Shown: positions 40,107-48,647 of the stretch, piece after piece
Layout of the letters: every line of letters begins with the position of its first letter
How positions within the stretch are numbered: the first letter of the stretch is position 1
Assembly: GCF_024181585.1 (NCBI RefSeq)
Contig: NZ_CP054258.1
Span: 1,922,001-1,986,000, forward strand
Direction: 5' to 3'
DNA from: Treponema socranskii subsp. buccale
GTDB taxonomy: Bacteria; Spirochaetota; Spirochaetia; Treponematales; Treponemataceae
DNA length: 64,000 bases
The notes under the pieces: generated by a model
Databases searched by the model: none
What the model saw: the letters and a program-made list of their open reading frames with translations, nothing else
What the model was told of the DNA's origin: nothing
Position numbers and translations under genes: made by a program

Positions 40107-40251
40107 CCTTAAAATTCAACAGTCGAACAAAATATCAATTTTGGAGACTGTTGAATTGGTGCGCGAGCGCGCACACGTACATCCGCGAGTTTTCTGCAAG
40201 AAAACTCGAAGTTAAACGAGACGCGCCATTTCAGCGGCTCGTTTAAACTTT
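40107..40251 (-). repeat. Four-hairpin repeat unit E5, 145 bp
   Basis: Perfect tandem copy of unit E4 except for the last few bases (TTTAAACTT in place of TTTAAACCTT). It ends 8 bp before the glsB stop codon, so the array forms the 3' trailer of glsB in sense orientation. Confidence 0.9.
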
Positions 40252-40258
40252 TCCACGT

Positions 40259-40510
40259 TTAGAATTTTTTACCCATGATCGCGCGGACAGCTGCGATAAA
40301 GATGCACGAACCTGCAACGCCGATGATTATCGAAGAAGCGAATCCCCCTCCGCCGATGTTAAGCGCATTCGCAACGGCGGAACCGACAATCGAACCGATG
40401 ATGCCGATCAGACAGTTCATCCAAAACCCGTGTTTGCTTTTCATAAAAATTCCGGCAAGCCATCCGATAAGCGCGCCGATTACAATCGTAAAAATAATTA
40501 TCATTGCCAT
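40259..40510 (-). CDS. GlsB/YeaQ/YmgE family stress-response membrane protein, 83 aa
   Basis: Small three-helix membrane protein with IGALIGWLAGIFMKSKHGFWMNCLIGIIGSIVG and IIIGVAGSCIFIAAVRAIMGKKF, the glycine-rich pattern of transglycosylase-associated proteins. The role is a general envelope stress response in other bacteria; mechanism unknown. GAGGT lies 8 nt before ATG 40510 and a TATACT -10 about 17 nt before the ATG. A tandem array of hairpin repeats forms its 3' trailer. Confidence 0.88.
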   Translation of the reverse strand: MAMIIIFTIVIGALIGWLAGIFMKSKHGFWMNCLIGIIGSIVGSAVANALNIGGGGFASSIIIGVAGSCIFIAAVRAIMGKKF

Positions 40511-40662
40511 AACAATACCTCGTGCTCAGTATAGCATATAATCGGATTTTCGGCTATTCCACCGCAAGAGTCGATTAAAGAGGCTATGCAATTTGAGCGG
40601 ACAAAGCGATCAGCACGCATAGACCGGCTGAATACAGCAAAAAAAATACAGTAAAAAAATCC

Positions 40663-40717
40663 TTGACAGGTTTTGACGGCAGGTTTATAATCAAACAAGT
40701 TCGAACATAATCGAACA
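40663..40717 (+). promoter_or_regulatory. Consensus promoter and direct-repeat operator of the DeoR-type gene
   Basis: TTGACA (40663-40668), 17 bp, TATAAT (40686-40691): both hexamers are perfect consensus. Just past the expected start, TCGAACA occurs at 40701-40707 and 40711-40717, 10 bp apart, suitable for an autoregulating DeoR-family repressor (inference). Confidence 0.75.
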
Positions 40718-40733
40718 ACAAGAAACGTACAAA

Positions 40734-41504
40734 ATGATGAAAAAAAATGCAGTAAAAACGTTGGAAATAGAACGGGAACGCTATATCTTGGATAAAATCA
40801 AAACGGCGGGCTCCGTTCAAGTGGATTCTCTCGCAAAAGAGCTCGACGTAAGCGCGATGACAATTCGCAGAGATTTGACGAGTTTAAAAACGCGCGGCCT
40901 CATCAACCGTTGCCACGGAGGGGCGATCATCAAACAGGAAACGCCGTATTACAACAAAAAAGTTTCCAACGCCGCCGAAAAATGCAGAATCGCAAATGCG
41001 GCGATAAAGCTCATCAAGGCGAACGATACCGTCTTTTTCGATGCGGGAACGACGACGTATCAAATCGCACAGCTCATCGCCGACAGAGAAGACGTAACGG
41101 TCATCACCGACGACTTACAGATCGCGATGATGCTGTCGCAGAGCAGGACAAACGTATACGTCTGCGGCGGATATATTCAAAAGACGACCGGATGTGTGAT
41201 GGGTATGTTTGCCGAACGGATAATCGAAAACTTTCTTATCGACGCGGCGTTTATCGGAACGGCTGCGATCGACGAAGATTTTACCGTACGTACGCCGACG
41301 CTCGAAAAAGTCGCGCTGAAGCGAAAGATTGTCGAAAACAGCGACCGCTCGTATCTCGTCGCGGACAAAGAAAAATTCGATAAGCGGGCGACGATCAAAA
41401 TCAATACGCTTGCCGACTATACCGGTGTCATCACCGATAAAAAATTCACGGAAAAGGAGCTGATCGCGCTGCGCAAAAAACGCATCAGCGTGATCGCCGT
41501 ATAA
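40734..41504 (+). CDS. DeoR/GlpR family transcriptional regulator, 256 aa
   Basis: The N-terminal winged helix-turn-helix reads ILDKIKTAGSVQVDSLAKELDVSAMTIRRDLTSLKTRGLINRCHGGAI, the DeoR signature. The C-terminal sensor domain contains DTVFFDAGTTTYQIAQLI, the phosphate-binding DAGTT motif, VITDDLQIAMML and FIGTAAIDEDFTVRTP. It probably represses the adjoining threonate-type genes and responds to a phosphorylated four-carbon sugar acid (inference from position). Preceded by a perfect sigma-70 promoter with TCGAACA direct repeats. The kinase gene follows after 13 bp. Confidence 0.93.
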   Translation: MMKKNAVKTLEIERERYILDKIKTAGSVQVDSLAKELDVSAMTIRRDLTSLKTRGLINRCHGGAIIKQETPYYNKKVSNAAEKCRIANAAIKLIKANDTVFFDAGTTTYQIAQLIADREDVTVITDDLQIAMMLSQSRTNVYVCGGYIQKTTGCVMGMFAERIIENFLIDAAFIGTAAIDEDFTVRTPTLEKVALKRKIVENSDRSYLVADKEKFDKRATIKINTLADYTGVITDKKFTEKELIALRKKRISVIAV

Positions 41505-41517
41505 TGAGGGAGGAATT

Positions 41518-42813
41518 ATGCCGCAGTGTTTAATCATAGCAGACGATTTGACGGGAGCAAACGCGACCGGCGTGCTGTTGCATAAAGCGGGCTACAGCGC
41601 ATACACCGTTTTACAGCTCGACGGAGCGCAAGGCATACAGGATGAATGCGACTGCCTTCTGTATCCGACAAACAGCAGAAGCCGCACGAGTGAAGAAGCG
41701 TACCGGCGCGTGTTCGAAGCGACAAAAAAATTAAAAAGCGTCGATACGAAAGTATATGCCAAACGCATCGACAGTACGCTCAGGGGAAATCTCGGCCGGG
41801 AAACGGATGCGATGCTCGACGCGCTCGGAGGAAACTACACCGCCCTCGTAGCTCCGAGTTTTCCGTCGTCCGGACGAATCGTCTGCGGCGGATATATGCT
41901 CGTCAATTCGGTACCGCTCCATAAAACGAGCGCGGCCGTCGATCCGAAAAACCCGATCGATACGTCCCGCGTCGAAGACATATTTCGCAGGCAGTCGAAA
42001 TATCCCGTCGCGTCCGTCGATTTGGGGGAATTACGTAAAGGCAAAGCATACGTCGCCGAGCGCATAACGGCGCTTGCAAAAGAAGGTATACGTACGATCC
42101 TGTTCGACTGCATCACCGACGACGATTTGGAGCTGATCGCCGGTGCGGGAATCGCTGCGGGCATTCCGTTTATAAGCGTCGGCCCGGGACCGTTTACCGC
42201 GGCGCTCGTCAAAAGTACCGTCGTCCCCCGGACAAAAAATGAAGACGGATCCGTACTGCTCGTAATCGGAAGCGTAAACGCCGTAGCAAAAACGCAGATC
42301 GACGAAGTGCTTCCGTCGCGCGATATCTTCGTATCGCTCGTAAAGATCGAAGAACTTATAAAAAGCGACGAAGCACGACAAGCGGAAATAGAGCGCAATA
42401 TACGATCGATTGCGGCGGCCGCTCAGCAATTCCGCATCTACGCGCTTATCGGAGAGGGTATAGATCCCGACAAGCGAGTCGATTTTACAAAATACGAAAA
42501 GCTGACGAATCGTACGTCCGACGAACTGTCGGATATCGTCAACTCGTCGTTCGCAGCTATGACTGCAGGAATTTTGCGACGGCAAAACGACGTCAAAGCG
42601 CTTTACACGAGCGGAGGCGATATAACGCTCGCCGTCTACGATGCGCTTCGCGTATCGAGCATCAAGCTGCATACGGAAGTGCTGCCGCTTGCCGCCTACG
42701 GAGAACTGTGCGGGGGAGAATTCGACGGTTTGAAAGTGATTACAAAGGGCGGCATGGCCGGCGATAAATATGCGCTCAAAGACTGCATCGCGTATTTGAC
42801 TACGCATATTTAA
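41518..42813 (+). CDS. dtnK: Four-carbon acid sugar kinase (DUF1537, D-threonate/D-erythronate kinase type), 431 aa
   Basis: Phosphorylates D-threonate or a related four-carbon acid at O4. N-terminal domain CLIIADDLTGANATGVLLHKAGY with the catalytic-type ADDLTGA motif, YAKRIDSTLRGNLGRETDAML, and PSFPSSGRIVCGGYMLVN. The C-terminal nucleotide-binding domain shows VLLVIGSVN, ALYTSGGDITLAVYDALRV and GLKVITKGGMAGDKYALKDCIAYL. GGGAGGAAT precedes the ATG. The gene order regulator-kinase-PdxA2-GntP matches described threonate catabolism loci; the exact sugar acid is inferred. Symbol used in the sense of that family. Confidence 0.85.
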   Translation: MPQCLIIADDLTGANATGVLLHKAGYSAYTVLQLDGAQGIQDECDCLLYPTNSRSRTSEEAYRRVFEATKKLKSVDTKVYAKRIDSTLRGNLGRETDAMLDALGGNYTALVAPSFPSSGRIVCGGYMLVNSVPLHKTSAAVDPKNPIDTSRVEDIFRRQSKYPVASVDLGELRKGKAYVAERITALAKEGIRTILFDCITDDDLELIAGAGIAAGIPFISVGPGPFTAALVKSTVVPRTKNEDGSVLLVIGSVNAVAKTQIDEVLPSRDIFVSLVKIEELIKSDEARQAEIERNIRSIAAAAQQFRIYALIGEGIDPDKRVDFTKYEKLTNRTSDELSDIVNSSFAAMTAGILRRQNDVKALYTSGGDITLAVYDALRVSSIKLHTEVLPLAAYGELCGGEFDGLKVITKGGMAGDKYALKDCIAYLTTHI

Positions 42814-42926
42814 ATGGTGCCGCCTGAGCGCATCGGGCATGATCGGGCGCATCTTCGGAAAGCTGCAGCGTTGTGCAGCCGTAGAGAAATTATTAATTTG
42901 AAAACAATTTTAAGGGGGAAAATACT

Positions 42927-43928
42927 ATGGCAAGACCTTTTATTGCGATTCCGATCGGAGACCCCGCAGGTATCGGGCCGGAAATCGTTGCGAAAGCCGT
43001 CGCGGACAAAGACACGTGTGCCGCGGCAAAATGCGTCGTGATCGGCGACAAAAAAATCATGGAAGGCGCGATACGGATTACCAAAGTGCCGCTTTCGATA
43101 CGCTGCATCGAAAATCCCGAAGACGGCGACTACCGCGAAAACGTACTCAACCTCATCGACTTCGACAATATCGATATGGCAAGGTTTAAAATCGGTAAAG
43201 TCGACGGCATGTGCGGAAAAGCCGCATACGATTATATCGAAAAAAGCATTTCGCTCGCGATGGAACATAAAGTCGCGGCCGTCGCTACGACTCCGATCAA
43301 CAAAGAAGCGCTCAAAGCGGGAGGCGTACCCTTTATCGGCCACACGGAAATCTTCGGAGCGCTGACGCACACGAGCGATCCGCTTACGATGTTCGAAGTG
43401 CGCGGCCTGCGCGTTTTCTTTTTGACGCGGCACGTATCTCTCATCGAAGCGTGCAAGATGGTAAAAAAAGAGCGCATCATCGATTACGTAAAGCGCTGTC
43501 TCGACGCGCTCAAAAAACTCGGCGTGACCGAAGGCACGATGGCCGTCGCGGGATTGAATCCGCATTCGGGCGAACACGGACTGTTCGGAACCGAAGAAGT
43601 GACGGATGTAACGCCTGCGGTCGAAGCGCTCCAAAAAGAGGGTTATCCCGTCGCAGGCCCCGTCGGAGCGGATTCCGTCTTCCATCTCGCGCTCACCGGC
43701 AAATTCAACAGCGTCCTCTCGCTCTACCACGATCAGGGACACATCGCGACGAAAACGCTCGATTTCGAGCGTACGATTTCGGTTACCGGCGGCATGCCGA
43801 TTCTCCGCACGTCCGTCGATCACGGCACTGCAATGGACATTGCCGGCACGGGAAAGGCGAGTGCGGTGAGTATGATAGAAGCGATCCGCCTCGCGGTAAA
43901 GTATTCGCCGAATTTTATTAACGGGTGA
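42927..43928 (+). CDS. pdxA2: PdxA2-type 4-phospho-D-threonate 3-dehydrogenase, 333 aa
   Basis: PdxA-family NAD-dependent dehydrogenase: [20 protein letters not shown] at the start, then [84 protein letters not shown] and [27 protein letters not shown], with the metal-binding His residues in place. PdxA itself works in pyridoxal phosphate synthesis; next to a DUF1537 kinase and a GntP permease, the PdxA2 role (oxidation and decarboxylation of threonate 4-phosphate to dihydroxyacetone phosphate) is the better reading. AGGGGG lies 9-10 nt before the ATG. The gap after the kinase is 113 bp. Confidence 0.9.
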   Translation: MARPFIAIPIGDPAGIGPEIVAKAVADKDTCAAAKCVVIGDKKIMEGAIRITKVPLSIRCIENPEDGDYRENVLNLIDFDNIDMARFKIGKVDGMCGKAAYDYIEKSISLAMEHKVAAVATTPINKEALKAGGVPFIGHTEIFGALTHTSDPLTMFEVRGLRVFFLTRHVSLIEACKMVKKERIIDYVKRCLDALKKLGVTEGTMAVAGLNPHSGEHGLFGTEEVTDVTPAVEALQKEGYPVAGPVGADSVFHLALTGKFNSVLSLYHDQGHIATKTLDFERTISVTGGMPILRTSVDHGTAMDIAGTGKASAVSMIEAIRLAVKYSPNFING

Positions 43929-43966
43929 TTATGCGGATTGGAGCCGTATAACATAACAACGTTTTA

Positions 43967-44267
43967 TAGGAGGTACGATAAAAAGCGCCGTCCGAAATAG
44001 CGCCGTCGCTGGAGTCTAGAGCCGAAAAACACTGAAGCGTTTTTCTTTTATCGGAAACACTCGCGATTTCTGTGCATTGCTCGAAATCGCAGCGTTCTTA
44101 TCTCGAGTTTGCGTGGATGTTTGCAGAAGCCGTGTATAAGTGCTATCTCGATAAAAATCGTATGAGTACAATACACTGTATTTGCAAACTCGACTATTAA
44201 ACGTGTGCGCTTATGCGCACGGCTAAAAACTTTTTCGGAAATTGATATTTCCTGCAAAAGTTTTTAT
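43967..44267 (+). repeat. Four-hairpin repeat copy E7, leader of the GntP permease gene
   Basis: Starts TAGGAGGTACGATAAAAA, then hairpin 4 around TCCGAAATAGCGCCG, two extra hairpins (one with GCGATTTC/GAAATCGC), hairpin 1 arms CGAGTTTGC (44104-44112) and GCAAACTCG (44184-44192), hairpin 2 GTGCGC/GCGCAC (44205-44220), hairpin 3 AAAAACTTTT/AAAAGTTTTT (44225-44265) with inner GGAAAT TGAT ATTTCC. Much of it matches copy E2 at 7091-7304. The AGGAGG of the next gene begins at 44268. It fills the 349-bp gap after pdxA2. Confidence 0.8.
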
Positions 44268-44277
44268 AGGAGGAAGT

Positions 44278-45648
44278 ATGGGAGACATTTCGGGAGCACA
44301 GATGCTCTTAGGACTCGGGATCGGACTATTAGTGCTGATTCTGCTCATTCTCAAAACGAAAGTCCACGTGTTTATCGCGTTGATTATCGCATCGTGTATC
44401 ATCGGACTTGCAGGCGGCATGGCGCCGACGGCGATCGCGGGGACGATCACGAAGGGCTTCGGCGGAACGCTCGGCGGAATCGGTATCATCATCGGCTTGG
44501 GCGTCATGATGGGACAGATCTTCGAAGCGTCGGGAGCTGCGGAGCGCATGGCAAGGGTTTTTCTTAAACTCTTCGGCAAGGGACGGGAAGAATTTGCAAT
44601 GGCCGTTACCGGATACGTCGTTTCGATCGCGATCTTTTGCGATTCGGGATTCGTCATCCTCTCACCGCTCGCACGCGCGCTTTCAAAAGAAACGAAAAAA
44701 TCGATGGTGTCGCTGAGCGTCGCGCTCGCAGGCGGCTTGGTCATCACGCACTCGCTCGTACCGCCGACGCCCGGTCCGCTCGGTGTCGCAGGAACGTTCG
44801 GAATCGATGTCGGTAATTTTTTACTGCTCGGACTCGTCGTATCCATCCCGATGACGCTCGCGGTTATGTTTTACGGCAAATGGCTCGGTAAAAAGATTTA
44901 TCAGATCCCGGGAGACAAAGAAGGCGAATGGCAGCGTCCGCCATATCAAAAACCGCAATACGATACAAACGGCGGTGCGAACGCGAAAAAACTGCCGAAC
45001 GCATTTGTCTCGTTCATGCCCATCGTCCTGCCGGTCGTACTCATTTTATTAAATACGGTTCTTTCCGCATTGAAAGCGACGGGACCGATCGCGACGTTCT
45101 TTTTCGTCGTCGGTACGCCGATTTTCGCGGTGCTGATCGGAACGCTGCTTGCGATCTTTACGCTGACGCGCGGGCAAAGCAGAGAGTCCGTTATCAACAC
45201 GCTTGAGGCGAGCATCAAAAGTGCAGGCATCATCATACTCGTAACCGGCGGCGGCGGCGCGCTCGGACAGGTTATCAAAGATGCGGGCGTCGGAAATTAC
45301 ATCGCACAGGGAATCGCTGCGACGCACATTCCCGTCATCCTCCTGCCCTTTATCATCGCGACGCTCGTGCGCTTCGTACAAGGTTCGGGTACCGTCGCTA
45401 TGATCACCGCTGCGGGAATCACCGCTCCGATCGTTGCGGCCTCAGGCGGCAATATGGTACTCGGCGCGCTCGCGGCGACGGTCGGCTCGCTCTTCTTTTC
45501 GTACTTCAATGACAGCTTCTATTGGGTCGTAAACCGTTTGAGCGGCATCACCGATACGAAAGAGCAGATCCGCGTGTGGTCGATTTCAACGACGATCGCA
45601 TGGGCGGTCGGCTTTGCCGCCCTGCTCATACTCGATATCTTTATGTGA
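44278..45648 (+). CDS. GntP family permease, 456 aa
   Basis: Gluconate/sugar-acid:proton symporter family with about 12-14 transmembrane helices. Typical segments are GGTLGGIGIIIGLGVMMGQIFEASGAAERMA, DSGFVILSPLARALSKE, LVITHSLVPPTPGPLGVAGTFGID, and VRFVQGSGTVAMITAAGITAPIV with FFSYFNDSFYWVVNRLSG near the end. Its place behind the kinase and pdxA2 suggests uptake of D-threonate or a similar acid. ATG 44278 has AGGAGG 4 nt upstream, right after a hairpin repeat that forms the leader; an in-frame ATG at 44242 lies inside the hairpin and is rejected. A terminator follows. Confidence 0.92.
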   Translation: MGDISGAQMLLGLGIGLLVLILLILKTKVHVFIALIIASCIIGLAGGMAPTAIAGTITKGFGGTLGGIGIIIGLGVMMGQIFEASGAAERMARVFLKLFGKGREEFAMAVTGYVVSIAIFCDSGFVILSPLARALSKETKKSMVSLSVALAGGLVITHSLVPPTPGPLGVAGTFGIDVGNFLLLGLVVSIPMTLAVMFYGKWLGKKIYQIPGDKEGEWQRPPYQKPQYDTNGGANAKKLPNAFVSFMPIVLPVVLILLNTVLSALKATGPIATFFFVVGTPIFAVLIGTLLAIFTLTRGQSRESVINTLEASIKSAGIIILVTGGGGALGQVIKDAGVGNYIAQGIAATHIPVILLPFIIATLVRFVQGSGTVAMITAAGITAPIVAASGGNMVLGALAATVGSLFFSYFNDSFYWVVNRLSGITDTKEQIRVWSISTTIAWAVGFAALLILDIFM

Positions 45649-45660
45649 TTTTTCAATGCA

Positions 45661-45696
45661 CAAACCCGTAATCGCACATACGCACTTACGGGTTTG
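45661..45696. terminator. Bidirectional terminator between gntP-type and M20 genes
   Basis: CAAACCCGTAA (45661-45671) and TTACGGGTTTG (45686-45696), an 11-bp perfect stem between convergent stop codons. The flanking T-runs are short (CATTCTTTC; TGCATTGAAAAATC on the minus strand). Confidence 0.6.
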
Positions 45697-45707
45697 CATT
45701 CTTTCGC

Positions 45708-46901
45708 TTACACCGTGCCGTTCAAAAATCGTATAGCATAAAACGTATATAAAGACACCGCAACGTTCAACGCTTCTTCGTCGATATCGAACATCGAATC
45801 GTGATGAGCGGCGATCGTTTCTTTTTTTTCGGGATTTCCGGTTCCGACATAGGCGTAGACTCCGGGCACTTTAATAATATATTCGGCAAAGTCGTCGCCT
45901 CCGAGAGAGGGCTTTCGCTGCGTAATCACTTTATCGCTTCCGAAAATATCGGATGCGAGACGCTGCACTTCGAGAGCCGCTTCGCGGCTGTTGATAAGCG
46001 GAGACGTAAAATCTTTCCATTCGATTTTCACCGTCCCGCCGAACGACGAAGCGATATTCGACGCGAGCGTTTCAAGCTGCCCCTTTACCGCTTTTCTCGT
46101 CTCCGGAGTGAGCGCGCGGATCGTCCCTTCGAGTTCCGCTTTTTGCGCGACTATATTGTATGCATCCCCCGCCGTAAGCTTTCCGACGCCGATGAGCACG
46201 TTGTCCATCGGAGAAGTACGCCTCGTAACGAGCGCCTGCAGAGCGACGACGATGTGACTTGCAATATAGACGGCATCGACTCCGAGTTCGGGCGTCGATA
46301 CGTGCGCGGGATAGCCTTGCACGCTTATTTTAAACCAATCGACGCTCGCGTTATTCGGTCCTTCCATTGCGACAACGGAACCGACGGGAACGTTTGAGGC
46401 CGCATGGATGCCGAACGTGCGGTCGGCTCCGTCGAGGAAGCCGCCGTCGACGAAGATGCGCGCGCCGTATCCGATCTCTTCACCCGCCTGAAAGGTCAAG
46501 CGCACCGTACCGCCGAAGGCATCGGTATGAGAAGCCAAAATACGCGCGGCACCGATGAGAGAAGCCGTATGCGCATCATGTCCGCATGCATGCATTTTTC
46601 CCGGAACGGTCGACATGTATTCGCAAGCGTGCGTTTCCTGAATCGGAAGCGCGTCGATGTCTGCTCGGAGCACTATCGTCTTTTTACCCGGCTTCGTTCC
46701 CCTGATTTCGGCATACACACCCGTTTCGCCGACTCTCTTATGCGCGATGCCGACGGCGTCGAGTTCGTCTTCGATCTTTTTTGCGGTATTGAATTCTTCC
46801 CGTGCGATTTCAGGATGCATGTGGAAGTACCGCCGCAAACCGACGACATACCGATGATCGTTTTGTATTTCAGCCGTCAAGTGCTTTTCGACTTCATCCA
46901 T
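45708..46901 (-). CDS. M20 family amidohydrolase/peptidase, 397 aa
   Basis: Zinc-dependent aminoacylase/carboxypeptidase-type enzyme (M20D). Motifs: RRYFHMHPEIAREEFNT, IVLRADIDALPIQE, KMHACGHDAHTASLIGAA (metal ligands), TFQAGEEIGYGARIFVDGG (catalytic Glu and ligand), a dimerisation domain, and QRKPSLGGDDFAEYIIKVPGVYAYVGTG. It probably removes acyl groups from amino acids or peptides. It is the last gene behind metN-metI-metQ (13-bp gap from metQ), so its substrate may be delivered by that importer, for example an N-acyl-methionine or dipeptide (inference). Confidence 0.92.
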   Translation of the reverse strand: MDEVEKHLTAEIQNDHRYVVGLRRYFHMHPEIAREEFNTAKKIEDELDAVGIAHKRVGETGVYAEIRGTKPGKKTIVLRADIDALPIQETHACEYMSTVPGKMHACGHDAHTASLIGAARILASHTDAFGGTVRLTFQAGEEIGYGARIFVDGGFLDGADRTFGIHAASNVPVGSVVAMEGPNNASVDWFKISVQGYPAHVSTPELGVDAVYIASHIVVALQALVTRRTSPMDNVLIGVGKLTAGDAYNIVAQKAELEGTIRALTPETRKAVKGQLETLASNIASSFGGTVKIEWKDFTSPLINSREAALEVQRLASDIFGSDKVITQRKPSLGGDDFAEYIIKVPGVYAYVGTGNPEKKETIAAHHDSMFDIDEEALNVAVSLYTFYAIRFLNGTV

Positions 46902-46914
46902 ACGCGTATTCTTT

Positions 46915-47838
46915 TTACCAACGGACTGCAGCGTCGACTTTTTTTACCGTCGCTGCTGCCGTATTCGCATCGATCGTACCGTATGCAAATGCCGGAAAAT
47001 ACGATTCTTTGTACTTTGAAAGAATATATTCGGCAACCGTCTGCGATTGATAGGCTTTCACAATCTTCGCATAGAGCGCGTTGTCTTTATCTTTCGTGCG
47101 GGCGACGATGACGTTGACGTAGGGATTGTCGCCCGAAGAAGACTGCTTTTCGATTATCAATCCGTCGCGCGAGGGAACGAAGCCCGCCGGAATCGCATAG
47201 GTGCCGTTGATCGTCGCACCCGCATAATCGTTCAGCGTCTGCGGCAGCGTATTTGCGGTCTGCGGCACGACTTCGACGTTGTACACGAGCTTCGTAATAT
47301 CCTTCATTTCGGGCGTATAGCCCGCGGCGGGGTTCACTTCGATAAAGCCCGCCGTTTCAAGCAGTTTGATACCGCGGCTCAAATTCGTTCCGTCGCTCGG
47401 GATGGCAAGACGAAGCGCGTTTTTCCGAACCGCCTTCGTTCCGTTCATACCGGCGGCTTTTTTGATATCGTCGACGCTTTTGTATTTTTTCGAATACAGC
47501 GTCAGCGGCGCGATGAGCGTATCGCCGACAGCCGTAATTTTATAGCCGTTTTTCGACGCATCGTTATTGAGATAGGCTTTGTGTTGAAATGCGTTGAGAT
47601 GGATGTCTCCGGAATTGAGCGCTTCGTTCGGAAGATTGTACGCGCTGAATTCGACGAGCCGGATTTTGATACCTGATTTTTCGCTGTCGAGCACATACTG
47701 CACGGCTTTCCACTGATCGTTTGACGATCCGCATACGCCGACTTTTACCGTCGCCGCGCCCTTCTTTTGCGCAAAAGCGCCGCCTGCAATCAAAGCGCCT
47801 GCAAAAACGGCACTTACCAATTTCTTAATAATTTTCAT
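46915..47838 (-). CDS. metQ: MetQ/NlpA-type substrate-binding protein, 307 aa
   Basis: Periplasmic receptor of a D/L-methionine-type ABC importer. The signal peptide MKIIKKLVSAVFAGALIAGG ends AFAQKKG, a signal-peptidase I site: unlike most MetQ proteins there is no lipobox cysteine. The mature part has VKVGVCGSSNDQWKAVQYVL, SAYNLPNEALNSGDIHLNAFQHKAYL, IAPLTLYSKKYKSVDDIK and LAIPSDGTNLSRGIKLLETAGFI, all typical of NlpA lipoproteins. AGGAGAAT lies 6 nt before ATG 47838. metI ends 104 bp upstream. Confidence 0.92.
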   Translation of the reverse strand: MKIIKKLVSAVFAGALIAGGAFAQKKGAATVKVGVCGSSNDQWKAVQYVLDSEKSGIKIRLVEFSAYNLPNEALNSGDIHLNAFQHKAYLNNDASKNGYKITAVGDTLIAPLTLYSKKYKSVDDIKKAAGMNGTKAVRKNALRLAIPSDGTNLSRGIKLLETAGFIEVNPAAGYTPEMKDITKLVYNVEVVPQTANTLPQTLNDYAGATINGTYAIPAGFVPSRDGLIIEKQSSSGDNPYVNVIVARTKDKDNALYAKIVKAYQSQTVAEYILSKYKESYFPAFAYGTIDANTAAATVKKVDAAVRW

Positions 47839-47942
47839 ACGATTCTCCTGTACATGCTATCGAACTGTCGAAAAAGTGAGCGACTTTTGAAACGGCCATC
47901 GTTTCCTTTGTTTTTCCGTTTCGCCCGATTCCGGAAAAACGA

Positions 47943-48647
47943 TCAATAGTGTTTTTTAACGAGCTCGCGGTTCGTCGTCTTTTTTGCAAAAAACGAACCC
48001 GTAAACTGCAAAAGGCAGATAAACAGCAGCAGTACGACGATACACGCATAGATGATATCCTGATGATTCAATCCCTGTCCGTAATTGATTGCAAAATCGC
48101 CGAGCCCGCCCGCGCCGACGGCGCCCGCCATCGTCGTAAGGCCGACGAGAGAAATCGCCGTGATCGTCGTTACGCGAATGAGTTCCGGCACCGATTCGTG
48201 AAGATACACGCGGAAGATCAAACCGAACGTACCGCTTCCCATACTGCGCGCCGCTTCCGCCTTTCCGGGATCGACGTTTTCAAGGGCGGTTTCGACTTGG
48301 CGCGAAAAAAACGGCACCGTTCCGAAAATGAGCGGAATGATCGCACCCTTCACTCCGATGGCCGTTCCGACGAGCGCCCTCGTAAACGGAATCAAAAATA
48401 CGAGGAGCACGACGAAAGGGATCGATCGGAATAAATTAATAAAAATACTGACGACCGTGTAAAAGGGCTTGTTTTCTTTTATGCCGTCTTTTTTGAACAC
48501 GATAAGCAGTACGCCGAAAATCATACCGAACACGAACGAGATTGTACCCGATATGATAAACATTTGAAATGTCGACGCACAGTTGGCAAGAAATGTATAC
48601 CAATAGGAATACAGGTTCGGTAACCATCGTTCCATAAATTCCATCAT
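47943..48647 (-). CDS. metI: Methionine-type ABC transporter permease, 234 aa
   Basis: Five-helix permease of the MetI family: GTISFVFGMIFGVLLIVFKKDG, FINLFRSIPFVVLLVFLIPFTRALVGTAIG, and the EAA loop VDPGKAEAARSMGSGTFGLIFRVYLHESVPEL. It overlaps the metN stop. Two ATGs occur in tandem; the second (48644) has the better distance (6 nt) from GGAGG. With metN and metQ it forms the importer. Confidence 0.93.
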   Translation of the reverse strand: MMEFMERWLPNLYSYWYTFLANCASTFQMFIISGTISFVFGMIFGVLLIVFKKDGIKENKPFYTVVSIFINLFRSIPFVVLLVFLIPFTRALVGTAIGVKGAIIPLIFGTVPFFSRQVETALENVDPGKAEAARSMGSGTFGLIFRVYLHESVPELIRVTTITAISLVGLTTMAGAVGAGGLGDFAINYGQGLNHQDIIYACIVVLLLFICLLQFTGSFFAKKTTNRELVKKHY

